Assembly: GCA_018993265.1 (NCBI GenBank)
Contig: JAGKSW010000032.1
Location: 1-64,000 of the forward strand
Direction of reading: 5' to 3'
DNA length: 64,000 nt
Source of the DNA: Nostoc sp. TH1S01
GTDB taxonomy: Bacteria; Cyanobacteriota; Cyanobacteriia; Cyanobacteriales; Nostocaceae
The translations under genes and the position numbers were made by a program. The notes below the pieces were generated by a model. The model saw only the letters and a program-made list of their open reading frames with translations. It made no database searches and had not been told where the DNA came from. Position 1 is the stretch's first letter, and each line of letters begins with the position of its first letter. Positions 53,422 to 61,743 of the stretch are shown here, one piece after another.

Positions 53422-55986
53422 ATGCAGCCAATTCGCACATTCAATGTTTCCCCGTCACTACCGCCGCGCCTGGAACCACTGCGGCGGTTAGCATATAACT
53501 TGCATTGGGATTGGAATGTTGAAACCAAAGATTTATTTCGCCGTTTAGATACAGATTTATGGGAATCTAGCCATCATAATCCAGTGTTGATGCTGGGTAC
53601 TATCTCCCAAGCACGGCTTTTGGAGGTAGTAGAGGATGATGGCTTTTTAGCACAAATGGATCGCGCTGCTCGTCAGTTAGATGATTATCTTCAAGAAGGA
53701 ACTTGGTATCAGAAACAACGCGCTCAAAAGCCAAAAGAATGTTATGCCTATTTTTCGGCAGAGTTTGGCTTGGTTGACTGTTTACCTGTGTATTCTGGTG
53801 GCTTGGGTGTTCTGGCTGGGGATCATTTAAAATCTGCCAGTGACTTAGGGCTACCACTAGTGGGTGTCGGCTTGCTTTATCAACAAGGGTATTTTGCTCA
53901 ATATCTCAACGCTGATGGCTGGCAACAAGAACGTTACCCCATCAACGATTTTTATAATATGCCCTTGCATTTAGAGCGCAATCCCGATGGTTCCGAATTG
54001 CAAATTGCGGTTGATTATCCGGGACGCAAGGTATACGCCAGAGTCTGGCGTGTGCAGGTGGGGATGGTGCCTTTATATATGTTAGACACCAACATCGAAC
54101 CCAATAACCAATATGACCACGACATCACAGATCAGCTGTATGGTGGCGACATTGATATGCGTATCCACCAAGAAATTATGCTGGGGATTGGTGGTGTGCG
54201 GATGCTGAAAGCTTTGGGCTATGATGTGACTTCCTACCACATGAATGAAGGCCACGCCGCTTTCTCGGCTTTAGAGCGCATCCGCATCTTAATTCAAGAA
54301 GAAGGTTTGAGCTATGCCCAAGCCAAACAGGTAGTGATGTCTAGCAACATCTTTACGACGCACACGCCTGTACCTGCGGGGATTGATTTGTTCCCTCCCG
54401 ATAAGATTTTGTATTATCTGGGATATTACGCAGATATCTTTGGCTTACCCAAAGAGCAATTTTTAGGGCTGGGGCGAGAAAATACAGGCGATTTATCCGG
54501 GCCTTTCAGTATGGCAGTGCTGGCGTTGAAAATGGCGACATTTTCTAACGGTGTGGCGCAGTTGCATGGTGTGGTATCACGGCAAATGTTCCAAGGCTTG
54601 TGGAAAAAAGTTCCAGTCGAGGAAGTGCCAATTACCGCCATTACCAACGGTGTTCACGCTCGCAGTTGTGTAGCTAAATCAACCCAAGAGTTGTACGATC
54701 GCTACTTAGGGCCAAACTGGTCATCAGTACCACCAGATAACCAACTGTGGGAGCGGATGGAAGCAATTCCTGACGAAGAGTTGTGGCGCAATCACGAACG
54801 CTGCCGTTTGGATATGGTACTGTATGTGCGGGATCATCTGGTCAAACATTTGCGCGATCGCGGTGCTTCGCCTTCGGAAATTGCCCAAGCCCAAGAAGTA
54901 TTAGATCCCTACGTTTTAACAATTGGTTTTGCCCGTCGGTTTGCAACTTATAAACGCGCTACTCTGTGGATGCGCGATTTAGAACGCATTCAACGCATTT
55001 TACTTGGTGATAAAAACCGCAAAGTTCAATTTGTGATTGCTGGGAAAGCCCACCCCAAAGACATCCCTGGCAAAGAACTGATTCGTGAAATCAATCATTT
55101 TATCCGCGAACATCATTTAGAAAAACAAGTTGTGTTTGTGCCGAACTATGATATTCATATATCTCGGTTGATGGTGGCTGGTTGCGATGTCTGGCTGAAT
55201 ACACCACGTCGTCCCAGGGAAGCGTCGGGAACTAGCGGGATGAAAGCCGCAATGAATGGCTTACCTAATTTAAGTGTTTTAGATGGTTGGTGGGATGAAG
55301 CTGATTATGTCCGCACCGGTTGGGCGATTGGACATGGCGAAAATTACGACGATCCCAATTATCAAGATGAGGTAGAAGCTAACGCTCTCTACGATTTGTT
55401 AGAGAAAGAAGTTGTGCCTCTATTTTATGACCACCGCGACGAAGACGGACTGCCCCGGCGTTGGGTAGCCAAAATGAAAGATGCGATTCGTTTAAACTGT
55501 CCGTTCTTTAATACAGCGCGGATGGTACGCGATTATGCCCAACAAGCTTATTTCCATGCCAGCGATCGCTATCATACTTTAGTGACTGATAATTATGTCC
55601 CAGCGAAGGAATTAGCCGCTTGGAAAGCTAAACTCAGCGACCACTGGTTTAACATCAAAATCAAAGATATTGATGTTTCAGTGGGTTCTGATATTGAGGT
55701 TAACCAAAAGGTTGCTGTCAAAGCCACAGTGGATTTAGCCACGTTGAGTAATGATGATATCCAAGTAGAGTTATATCAAGGTGCGATCGATGCTAATGGT
55801 GAAATCGTGAATGCGGTTCCTGTAGTCATGGATTACCAAGGTCAGGATGACCAAGGCTTGAGTCTCTACACTGCCGATATTATCTACACTACCTCTGGTT
55901 TTCAAGGCTTGTCCTTGCGTGTGTTACCCAAACACCCACACTTGTCTAATGCTTATGAACCAAGATTGATTGCTTGGGCGGAGTAA
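53422..55986 (+). CDS. Alpha-glucan phosphorylase (DUF3417/GT35 type)
   Basis: 854 residues of the second phosphorylase subfamily. The N-terminal DUF3417 domain is clear (PPRLEPLRRLAYNLHWDWN), then YFSAEFGLVDCLPVYSGGLG, HMNEGHAAFSALERI, and the PLP lysine in ASGTSGMKAAMNGLPNLSVLDGWWDE. This class, also found in thermophiles, acts on maltodextrins or glycogen. It is unlike the classical GlgP encoded at 47808-50339. The last 100 residues form a beta-rich domain (DVSVGSDIEVNQKVAVKATV). Cytosolic. Confidence 0.95.
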   Translation: MQPIRTFNVSPSLPPRLEPLRRLAYNLHWDWNVETKDLFRRLDTDLWESSHHNPVLMLGTISQARLLEVVEDDGFLAQMDRAARQLDDYLQEGTWYQKQRAQKPKECYAYFSAEFGLVDCLPVYSGGLGVLAGDHLKSASDLGLPLVGVGLLYQQGYFAQYLNADGWQQERYPINDFYNMPLHLERNPDGSELQIAVDYPGRKVYARVWRVQVGMVPLYMLDTNIEPNNQYDHDITDQLYGGDIDMRIHQEIMLGIGGVRMLKALGYDVTSYHMNEGHAAFSALERIRILIQEEGLSYAQAKQVVMSSNIFTTHTPVPAGIDLFPPDKILYYLGYYADIFGLPKEQFLGLGRENTGDLSGPFSMAVLALKMATFSNGVAQLHGVVSRQMFQGLWKKVPVEEVPITAITNGVHARSCVAKSTQELYDRYLGPNWSSVPPDNQLWERMEAIPDEELWRNHERCRLDMVLYVRDHLVKHLRDRGASPSEIAQAQEVLDPYVLTIGFARRFATYKRATLWMRDLERIQRILLGDKNRKVQFVIAGKAHPKDIPGKELIREINHFIREHHLEKQVVFVPNYDIHISRLMVAGCDVWLNTPRRPREASGTSGMKAAMNGLPNLSVLDGWWDEADYVRTGWAIGHGENYDDPNYQDEVEANALYDLLEKEVVPLFYDHRDEDGLPRRWVAKMKDAIRLNCPFFNTARMVRDYAQQAYFHASDRYHTLVTDNYVPAKELAAWKAKLSDHWFNIKIKDIDVSVGSDIEVNQKVAVKATVDLATLSNDDIQVELYQGAIDANGEIVNAVPVVMDYQGQDDQGLSLYTADIIYTTSGFQGLSLRVLPKHPHLSNAYEPRLIAWAE

Positions 55987-55987
55987 A

Positions 55988-56053
55988 GTGCTGAGTGCTG
56001 AGTGCTGAGTGCTGAGGGTTGAGTGCTGAGTGCTGAGTGCTGAGGGTTGAGTA
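55988..56053. repeat. Heptamer tandem repeat GTGCTGA
   Basis: Seven GTGCTGA units and two GGGTTGA variants form two 4-unit blocks immediately after the phosphorylase stop. Complementary units (TCAGCACT) occur at about 56203-56212 and 56268-56276. Confidence 0.85.
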
Positions 56054-56100
56054 GTAAAAAGCATCTCCACTTACAGCAGTTTCGATATTCGTGAAATACG

Positions 56101-56128
56101 GTAGAGACGTTACATGTAACGTCTCTAC
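56101..56128. repeat. 28-bp perfect palindrome
   Basis: GTAGAGACGTTACA is followed directly by its exact complement TGTAACGTCTCTAC. This is a dispersed hairpin type in cyanobacterial genomes. It lies between two convergent genes and may act as a transcription end. Confidence 0.85.
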
Positions 56129-56263
56129 ATAGTTTTAGGTTTTACGCTTGTACCTCATGTACCCAAAATATGCTGTATTAGCGCCACAGGCGCTATCCTA
56201 ACTCAGCACTCAGCGAGAAGTTGCGTGCGGGGGTTCCCCCCGTTGAGCAAACTTCGGTGACTT

Positions 56264-56995
56264 TCAACTCAGCACTGATTTCGGGATGACAATGTAACCT
56301 GTGGTGCTATCGCCTAATACTAAGTTGCGTTGTTCTCCCCAATACCACCAGTGTGCAGCAACATAGGCACAGATTAAACTATCTAATTTGTCTTCGATGG
56401 CTTTGAGGGCTGCACCTGTGTTGGGGATTTCGGGAATCAAAGCACTACCAAAAATCAGAGGTGGTTGGAGATTGGGTAAAATTTCTCGAATATATTGATA
56501 AAGTTTGATTAATTCTAAGCGACGCTCATTGATGCGTCCTTTTTTATATTTAAGAATGCGTTCTAATTTAAATAAATGCACAATCGCTGGGTGCGGAAAA
56601 ACTTCTATTTGATATCTACCAAGTGTTTTTGCTGCTATCGTTGGTGCATGAGCAAAACCACGTGATTCTAACTCTAAACCAAAGTTAATTGTCCGCTCGG
56701 CAAACGGTAAATTTTGATTAGCAGGATAGCAGCCGGCGTGATATTTGCCAAAGTATTTATGACTAAGTTTATCGGGGAGACGGCTACCTGTGGCGTTAGG
56801 AATCAAAGTCGGTGCATCAACGGCAATGATGGCTGGTGCTTCTGGTTGTACCCAGGTATCTATCCAAGTTAAAATGTCAGCGATCGCATCTTGCCGTTCT
56901 AAATCTAGTAATTGCAATTGCCCATCGATTAATTCTAAGCAGCATAAGCCACTTGGTTGAGATTTCCAACCTAAATCAATCCCAATAAATTTCAT
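56264..56995 (-). CDS. DUF429 family protein
   Basis: 243 residues starting MKFIGIDLGWKSQPSG, with a conserved acidic site (IAVDAPTLIPN), ARRLPDK-type segment GSRLPDKLSHKYF and the late EDKLDSLICAYVAAHWW. DUF429 proteins have an RNase H-like fold with the D of GIDLGW and AVDAP as likely metal ligands and are predicted nucleases. The biological role is not established. No operon partner. Confidence 0.82.
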   Translation of the reverse strand: MKFIGIDLGWKSQPSGLCCLELIDGQLQLLDLERQDAIADILTWIDTWVQPEAPAIIAVDAPTLIPNATGSRLPDKLSHKYFGKYHAGCYPANQNLPFAERTINFGLELESRGFAHAPTIAAKTLGRYQIEVFPHPAIVHLFKLERILKYKKGRINERRLELIKLYQYIREILPNLQPPLIFGSALIPEIPNTGAALKAIEDKLDSLICAYVAAHWWYWGEQRNLVLGDSTTGYIVIPKSVLS

Positions 56996-57224
56996 CGTAA
57001 TAATTCAGCACTCAAAAGTCAGAATTTAAAAGCAATTTAGCATAATTAATCTATTAATTGAGAATAATTTGACTAAATTTTCCCACCTTCTTACTCCTGA
57101 ATTCTTACGATTTACAGATAAGCAGAGAAATAAATGTTTATTTCTCTGCTTGATACACTTAAGTTATTGAAAAAACAAAGGAGACTTTTCCAACTTGCTC
57201 AAAATTGAAGTTATCAAAATCTCA

Positions 57225-57503
57225 TTAGTCTTGAGTTTGAGAACCTTGTCCGCCGTAACAACCTTGTCCGGGTAAACACTTGGCAAATGGTGTTACTGTA
57301 ATAATATTACCTACAACTAGACTTGCTGTCGGTTGTGATGCCATCATGGGCGATGACTGTTCAGGTGATGATTCTTCTGCTGGCGATACTCCTTGAGTTG
57401 GTTGTTCACCACGACCATAATATTTACATCCTCCAGCTAAAAATTCTTGTTTTTCTGGAGATAAATCCACAAATAAATCGGATACATTTGTTTTAACCAA
57501 CAT
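57225..57503 (-). CDS. Double-glycine leader peptide (bacteriocin/RiPP-like precursor)
   Basis: 92 residues. The first 25 are a typical cyanobacterial double-glycine leader (FVDLSPEKQEFLAGG; Gly24-Gly25), as in peptides exported by C39-peptidase ABC transporters. The 67-residue remainder starts with Cys26 and is rich in S, P and Q (PAEESSPEQSSPMMAS). It ends with a short hydrophobic VVGNIITVTPF segment and two cysteines in CLPGQGCYGGQG. A GAGG ribosome site lies about 10 nt before the ATG. No transporter, modifying enzyme or immunity gene is recognised beside it. Confidence 0.78.
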   Translation of the reverse strand: MLVKTNVSDLFVDLSPEKQEFLAGGCKYYGRGEQPTQGVSPAEESSPEQSSPMMASQPTASLVVGNIITVTPFAKCLPGQGCYGGQGSQTQD

Positions 57504-57998
57504 AATCTTGACCTCACTTACATTACCTAGGTATTTGTTAATTACCTATGCTTAATTTATAGACATATTTGTGAAATCAAAAATTATTCTTTGGTTATAA
57601 AAAAATAAAATAAAATTCTATCTTTAGATGTTGAATAAAAATATTTGAGTAAGTATTTAGGAGTCAGAATTCAGGAGTCATAAGTGTTAAAAAACTGGAG
57701 AAATATTTGATACATCAATTTATTAATCATAAATAATTGATATATAGTACTCATATTTGATTTATGAAAAAATCAGTACACCCAGATTAGCCTTCTTTCC
57801 TACTCCCAACTCCCTATTCCCTGTCTACACAACTAGATTCAGAAATCAAATCGGATTCTTATAACTGAATTAGCCAAACATAATTAATGCTATAGATATA
57901 AATTTAAAATTATCTCTGTAACTTTTGGATGATGGAAACAGTTAATAGTTTGATTACGCTTCTATAGTGATTAGTAGCTTTTAGAGGAGATATTGATA
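57504..57998. other. Intergenic region between divergent genes
   Basis: 495 bp of AT-rich DNA. It holds a GAATTCAGGAGTCA repeat unit (57658-57680; same type as at 16669-16687) and must contain the promoters of the leader-peptide gene and the membrane protein/ATPase pair. No further gene is seen. Confidence 0.5.
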
Positions 57999-58523
57999 AT
58001 GGAGCCTACCTTCGATTGGGAAAAAGTCAATTTACCAGAAATTGTTGAAGGTTTGAGTGCGATTATTTTCTCACCAATGATTGTACCTGTGGCTGAAGTT
58101 ATCAAACAACCTTTAGTCCAAACAGCTATTAAAGAAGGTATAAATCTCTCACAAAGTTATCAAGAAACCATTGCAGCCATAACAGGTGATAGTCGCACTC
58201 AACAAACAACAGCCGAATTAAATTATAGAAATAGCTCAACTTCTCAAACTTATTTAACAAATGGCAAATCGGCGATCGCTAAAGACTTGTTAAATATAAT
58301 GTCAGATTTTAATACCGATGTTTATAAAATGACTAATGGTGCTGCTGATTTACGGTTAATAGTACCTCTAGGGCTTGGTTTATTTGCACTTAATCAGTTA
58401 ATTAAACAAGGTTTTAAGTTAGAAGATATACCTTGGTACATATTAGTCTGGTTTGCCTTTGATAGTTTTACCAAACTTAATCCTTCTGAAGAATCACAGC
58501 TAGTAAATATAAATCAAAATTAA
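57999..58523 (+). CDS. Unknown membrane protein upstream of P-type ATPase
   Basis: 174 residues from ATG 57999 (GAGGAG upstream; a TTG two codons earlier is possible). Two hydrophobic stretches are visible: a weak one near the N-terminus (IIFSPMIVPVAEVI) and a stronger one, LIVPLGLGLFALNQLIKQG, followed by WYILVWFAFDSFTKL. The middle is polar and S/T/Q-rich. I do not recognise a family. It lies 91 bp upstream of the ATPase gene on the same strand, suggesting an accessory subunit. Confidence 0.7.
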   Translation: MEPTFDWEKVNLPEIVEGLSAIIFSPMIVPVAEVIKQPLVQTAIKEGINLSQSYQETIAAITGDSRTQQTTAELNYRNSSTSQTYLTNGKSAIAKDLLNIMSDFNTDVYKMTNGAADLRLIVPLGLGLFALNQLIKQGFKLEDIPWYILVWFAFDSFTKLNPSEESQLVNINQN

Positions 58524-58614
58524 TCAATTTAACCCAATAATTTTAGGAATAAACTTTGAAACTCTTAACATTTCTATTAACAGAAATCAGGATTTCATAC
58601 ATTATAATTTTTTA

Positions 58615-61600
58615 ATGGGATATATATCTCTAAATTGCAGTTTTGCAAGAGAAACTACGGGGGCAAAAATTGCAGTGATTCAAGCAGTACATACAAAAGT
58701 TAAAGGTAGAGCTAGATATAAAGTAGAAGAACTTCACAATTCAGCAGAACTCAAAAATTATCTGGAGCGATCGCTATTAAATTATCCAGAAATACATTTT
58801 GTTAATGCTAATCCCTTAACTAGCAAAGTTTTGGTCTACTTTCCCAAAGAAAAAAGCTATAAAGATATAGCAGCTATCATTGACAGCGTTGTATTAACTT
58901 ACAAAAGTAAGAGTAAGTTAATGCCAGCGAAAAAAAGCGAAAAAAACTTCAAAAATAACAAACAAACTCTGACTAATCCCAAACAACCAACAGGAGAAGA
59001 CTGGTATCTGATGCCAGCCGATAAAGTTCTCTACAGGTTAAATAGTTCGCAAACATTGGGATTATCCAGAGAATCAGCCGCCGCCAATCTACATAAATAT
59101 GGCGCTAATGTCCTCGCGCAAACAGAAACACGCTCTGATTTAAGCATTATTCTTGAGCAATTTCAATCTCTACCTGTGGCATTATTAGGTGTAGCGGCGG
59201 GGGTATCGATATTCACAGGTGGAGTAATTGACGCGGCGGTAATTTTAGGTGTAGTAATTCTCAATGCCGCCATTGGTTATACGACCGAAAGTCAATCAGA
59301 AAAAATCATTCACTCCCTAAAAAATCGAGACCAACCATCAACATGGGTAATTAGAGACGGTAAACAGCAAGAAATACCCACAGAAAAGGTCGTTTTAGGG
59401 GATATATTAGTCCTCAAACCTGGCAGTTATATAGCCGCCGATGCGCGACTAATTGCAGCAGATAACCTGAGTATTGATGAATCTGCTTTAACAGGTGAAA
59501 GTCTCCCCATTACGAAAATCAATGATTCCCTGATCGGTGAAGATATCCCATTAGGCGATCGCTTGAACATGGCCTACAAAGGAACTTTAGTTACAGGTGG
59601 TCAAGGGCTGGCGGTTGTGGTCGCCACAGGTCAAAATACTGAAATGGGCAACATCCAACAACTTGTGGGTGAAGCCACCGCAATGGAAACTCCCCTCGCC
59701 AAACAACTAGACCAAGTAGGTAGCCAGCTAGTATTAATTAGCATGGGTATTTGCGGTCTTGTCTTTGGCTTGGGCGTGTGGCGGGGATATGGTTTAGTGC
59801 AGATGTTGAAATCATCCATATCTCTAGCCGTGGCGGCGGTTCCCGAAGGCTTACCCACCGTAGCGACTACCACCCTCGCCCTTGGTATCCGTGATATGCG
59901 CCGCAACCGCGTCCTCGTACGTAGTTTGAGTGCAGTTGAAGCCTTGGGTTCAGTGCAGACAATTTGCATGGATAAAACCGGCACACTGACAGAAAACAAA
60001 ATGTCCGTCGTCGAAATTCAAAGCAACACCCACAACATTAAAGTTGCGGACGGGGAATTTATCACCGGGGAAAAAACAATCAATCCCTACAACAACGATG
60101 AACTATTAAAACTGATTCATGTTTCAGTTCTCTGCAACGAAAGCCAAGTCAGCCGCCAGGGAAATGGCAAGTATGAAGTCATCGGTTCAGCTACAGAAAA
60201 TGCCCTGATTTACATGGCAATTAGTTCTGGGGTGGATATTATCGACCTGAGAGACAAATATCCCTTGTTGCAAACCAACTTGCGGTCAGAAAATCGTAAC
60301 TTGATGAGTACAATTCATCAAACTTATGATGGGAAAGAGTTTGTTGCCGTCAAAGGTAGCCCCGCCGAAGTTGTGGAACTCTGCCAAACATGGGTACAAG
60401 ATGGGCAAATTGTAGAATTAACCCAAGCCGATAAAAGAGCGATCGCTATTGAAAATGATCGCATGGCAGGCAAAGCATTACGAGTCTTAGGCATAGCCTA
60501 CAAGCATATTAACCAGTCACCAACCAACAATAACCATGAATCAGACTTGATTTGGTTAGGTTTAGTCGGGATGGCTGACCCGATTAGGAAAGGTGCAAAA
60601 GAACTCATTTGTGACTTTCATCAAGCCGGAATTGCCACCGTGATGATTACTGGGGATCAAAGCCCCACAGCTTATGCGATCGCCAAAGAATTAGAATTAA
60701 GTCGAGAACAACAATTAGAAATTCTCGATTCCAGCAACATCAATAATCTCACCCCCGAAGCCTTAACCGCCCTCAGCGACAAAGTAGATGTCTTTGCCCG
60801 CATCAGTCCCAGCAATAAACTGCAAATAGTCCAAGCCTTGCAAGCCGCCGGTAAAGTCGTCGCCATGACAGGCGATGGAATTAACGACGCACCCGCCTTA
60901 AAAGCCGCCCAAGTCGGTGTCGCAATGGGTAAAGGCGGTACAGATGTCGCCAGAGAAGTTGCTGATATCGTCCTGGAAGACGACCGCCTCGAAACAATGA
61001 TTGTCGCCGTCAGTCGCGGAAGGACAATTTACAACAACATCCGCAAATCTGTGCATTTCCTCCTCGCCACCAACCTCAGCGAAATCATGGTGATGACAGC
61101 AGCCACCGCCGCAGGTATTGGCGAACCTTTAAATGCGATTCAACTACTCTGGCTAAACTTAGTTACCGACATCTTCCCCGGTTTGTCCTTAGCAATGGAA
61201 GCCCCAGAACCAGAAGTTTTGAGTCAACCACCACGCAACCCCGACGAACCAATCATTAAAAAATCCGACTTTGGGCGAATTGTCTTTGAGTCTGCTGGTT
61301 TATCTGTCAGTACCTTACTCGCTTACGCCTACGCCATCCGCAGATATGGTTTTAGCCCCCAAGCCAGTACCGTCGCCTTTTTCACCCTGACCTCAAGCCA
61401 ATTGCTGCATACAATTAGCTGTCGTTCCGAACATCACAGCTTATTTAGCAAAGAAAAACTCCCACGGAATAGCTATTTAAATGCTGCCATTGTTGGTTCC
61501 TTTGCTATCCAAATTTTAGCGATCGCCTTGCCACCTTTGCGAAACCTCTTAAAGATTACTCCAATTAACTTTATCGATACTGCCGTCATTATTGGTAGTG

Positions 61601-61704
61601 CATTGTGGCCTTTATTATTAAGTGAATCAACAAAGAATATTCAGCCACAAAATACCTCCTTACTCGCACTTCCTCCAAATAACAATGCAATACAGTTAAC
61701 TTAA
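58615..61704 (+). CDS. P-type ATPase with N-terminal HMA2-like domain
   Basis: 1029 residues. Residues about 20-100 resemble an HMA2-type ferredoxin-fold domain (HTKVKGRARYKVEELH) without a CxxC metal site. The transporter body has actuator SALTGES, membrane motif PEGLP (P2-type, Ca2+-ATPase-like, not CPx), phosphorylation site DKTGTLT with Asp453, VKGSPAEV nucleotide-binding and TGDGINDAP hinge. It has about ten membrane helices. A P2-type cation pump is clear; the transported ion is not. It is likely co-transcribed with the upstream membrane protein. Confidence 0.9.
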   Translation: MGYISLNCSFARETTGAKIAVIQAVHTKVKGRARYKVEELHNSAELKNYLERSLLNYPEIHFVNANPLTSKVLVYFPKEKSYKDIAAIIDSVVLTYKSKSKLMPAKKSEKNFKNNKQTLTNPKQPTGEDWYLMPADKVLYRLNSSQTLGLSRESAAANLHKYGANVLAQTETRSDLSIILEQFQSLPVALLGVAAGVSIFTGGVIDAAVILGVVILNAAIGYTTESQSEKIIHSLKNRDQPSTWVIRDGKQQEIPTEKVVLGDILVLKPGSYIAADARLIAADNLSIDESALTGESLPITKINDSLIGEDIPLGDRLNMAYKGTLVTGGQGLAVVVATGQNTEMGNIQQLVGEATAMETPLAKQLDQVGSQLVLISMGICGLVFGLGVWRGYGLVQMLKSSISLAVAAVPEGLPTVATTTLALGIRDMRRNRVLVRSLSAVEALGSVQTICMDKTGTLTENKMSVVEIQSNTHNIKVADGEFITGEKTINPYNNDELLKLIHVSVLCNESQVSRQGNGKYEVIGSATENALIYMAISSGVDIIDLRDKYPLLQTNLRSENRNLMSTIHQTYDGKEFVAVKGSPAEVVELCQTWVQDGQIVELTQADKRAIAIENDRMAGKALRVLGIAYKHINQSPTNNNHESDLIWLGLVGMADPIRKGAKELICDFHQAGIATVMITGDQSPTAYAIAKELELSREQQLEILDSSNINNLTPEALTALSDKVDVFARISPSNKLQIVQALQAAGKVVAMTGDGINDAPALKAAQVGVAMGKGGTDVAREVADIVLEDDRLETMIVAVSRGRTIYNNIRKSVHFLLATNLSEIMVMTAATAAGIGEPLNAIQLLWLNLVTDIFPGLSLAMEAPEPEVLSQPPRNPDEPIIKKSDFGRIVFESAGLSVSTLLAYAYAIRRYGFSPQASTVAFFTLTSSQLLHTISCRSEHHSLFSKEKLPRNSYLNAAIVGSFAIQILAIALPPLRNLLKITPINFIDTAVIIGSALWPLLLSESTKNIQPQNTSLLALPPNNNAIQLT

Positions 61705-61737
61705 ACTCTGCGTCCTCTGCGTCTCTGCGGTTCGTAA
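61705..61737. repeat. CTCTGCGTCCTCTGCG repeat
   Basis: CTCTGCGTCCTCTGCGTCTC and TGCGGTTCGTAAAA fill the 39-bp gap between the ATPase and metK-like genes, replacing any obvious ribosome site. Confidence 0.8.
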
Positions 61738-61743
61738 AATCTT

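Noticed and set aside
53600-53857. 85-codon minus-strand frame inside the glucan phosphorylase
   Set aside because: Shadow of a strongly supported plus-strand gene.
61705-61743. Possible SAM riboswitch before the metK-like gene
   Set aside because: The gap is only 39 bp and filled by a dispersed repeat; no riboswitch could fit.
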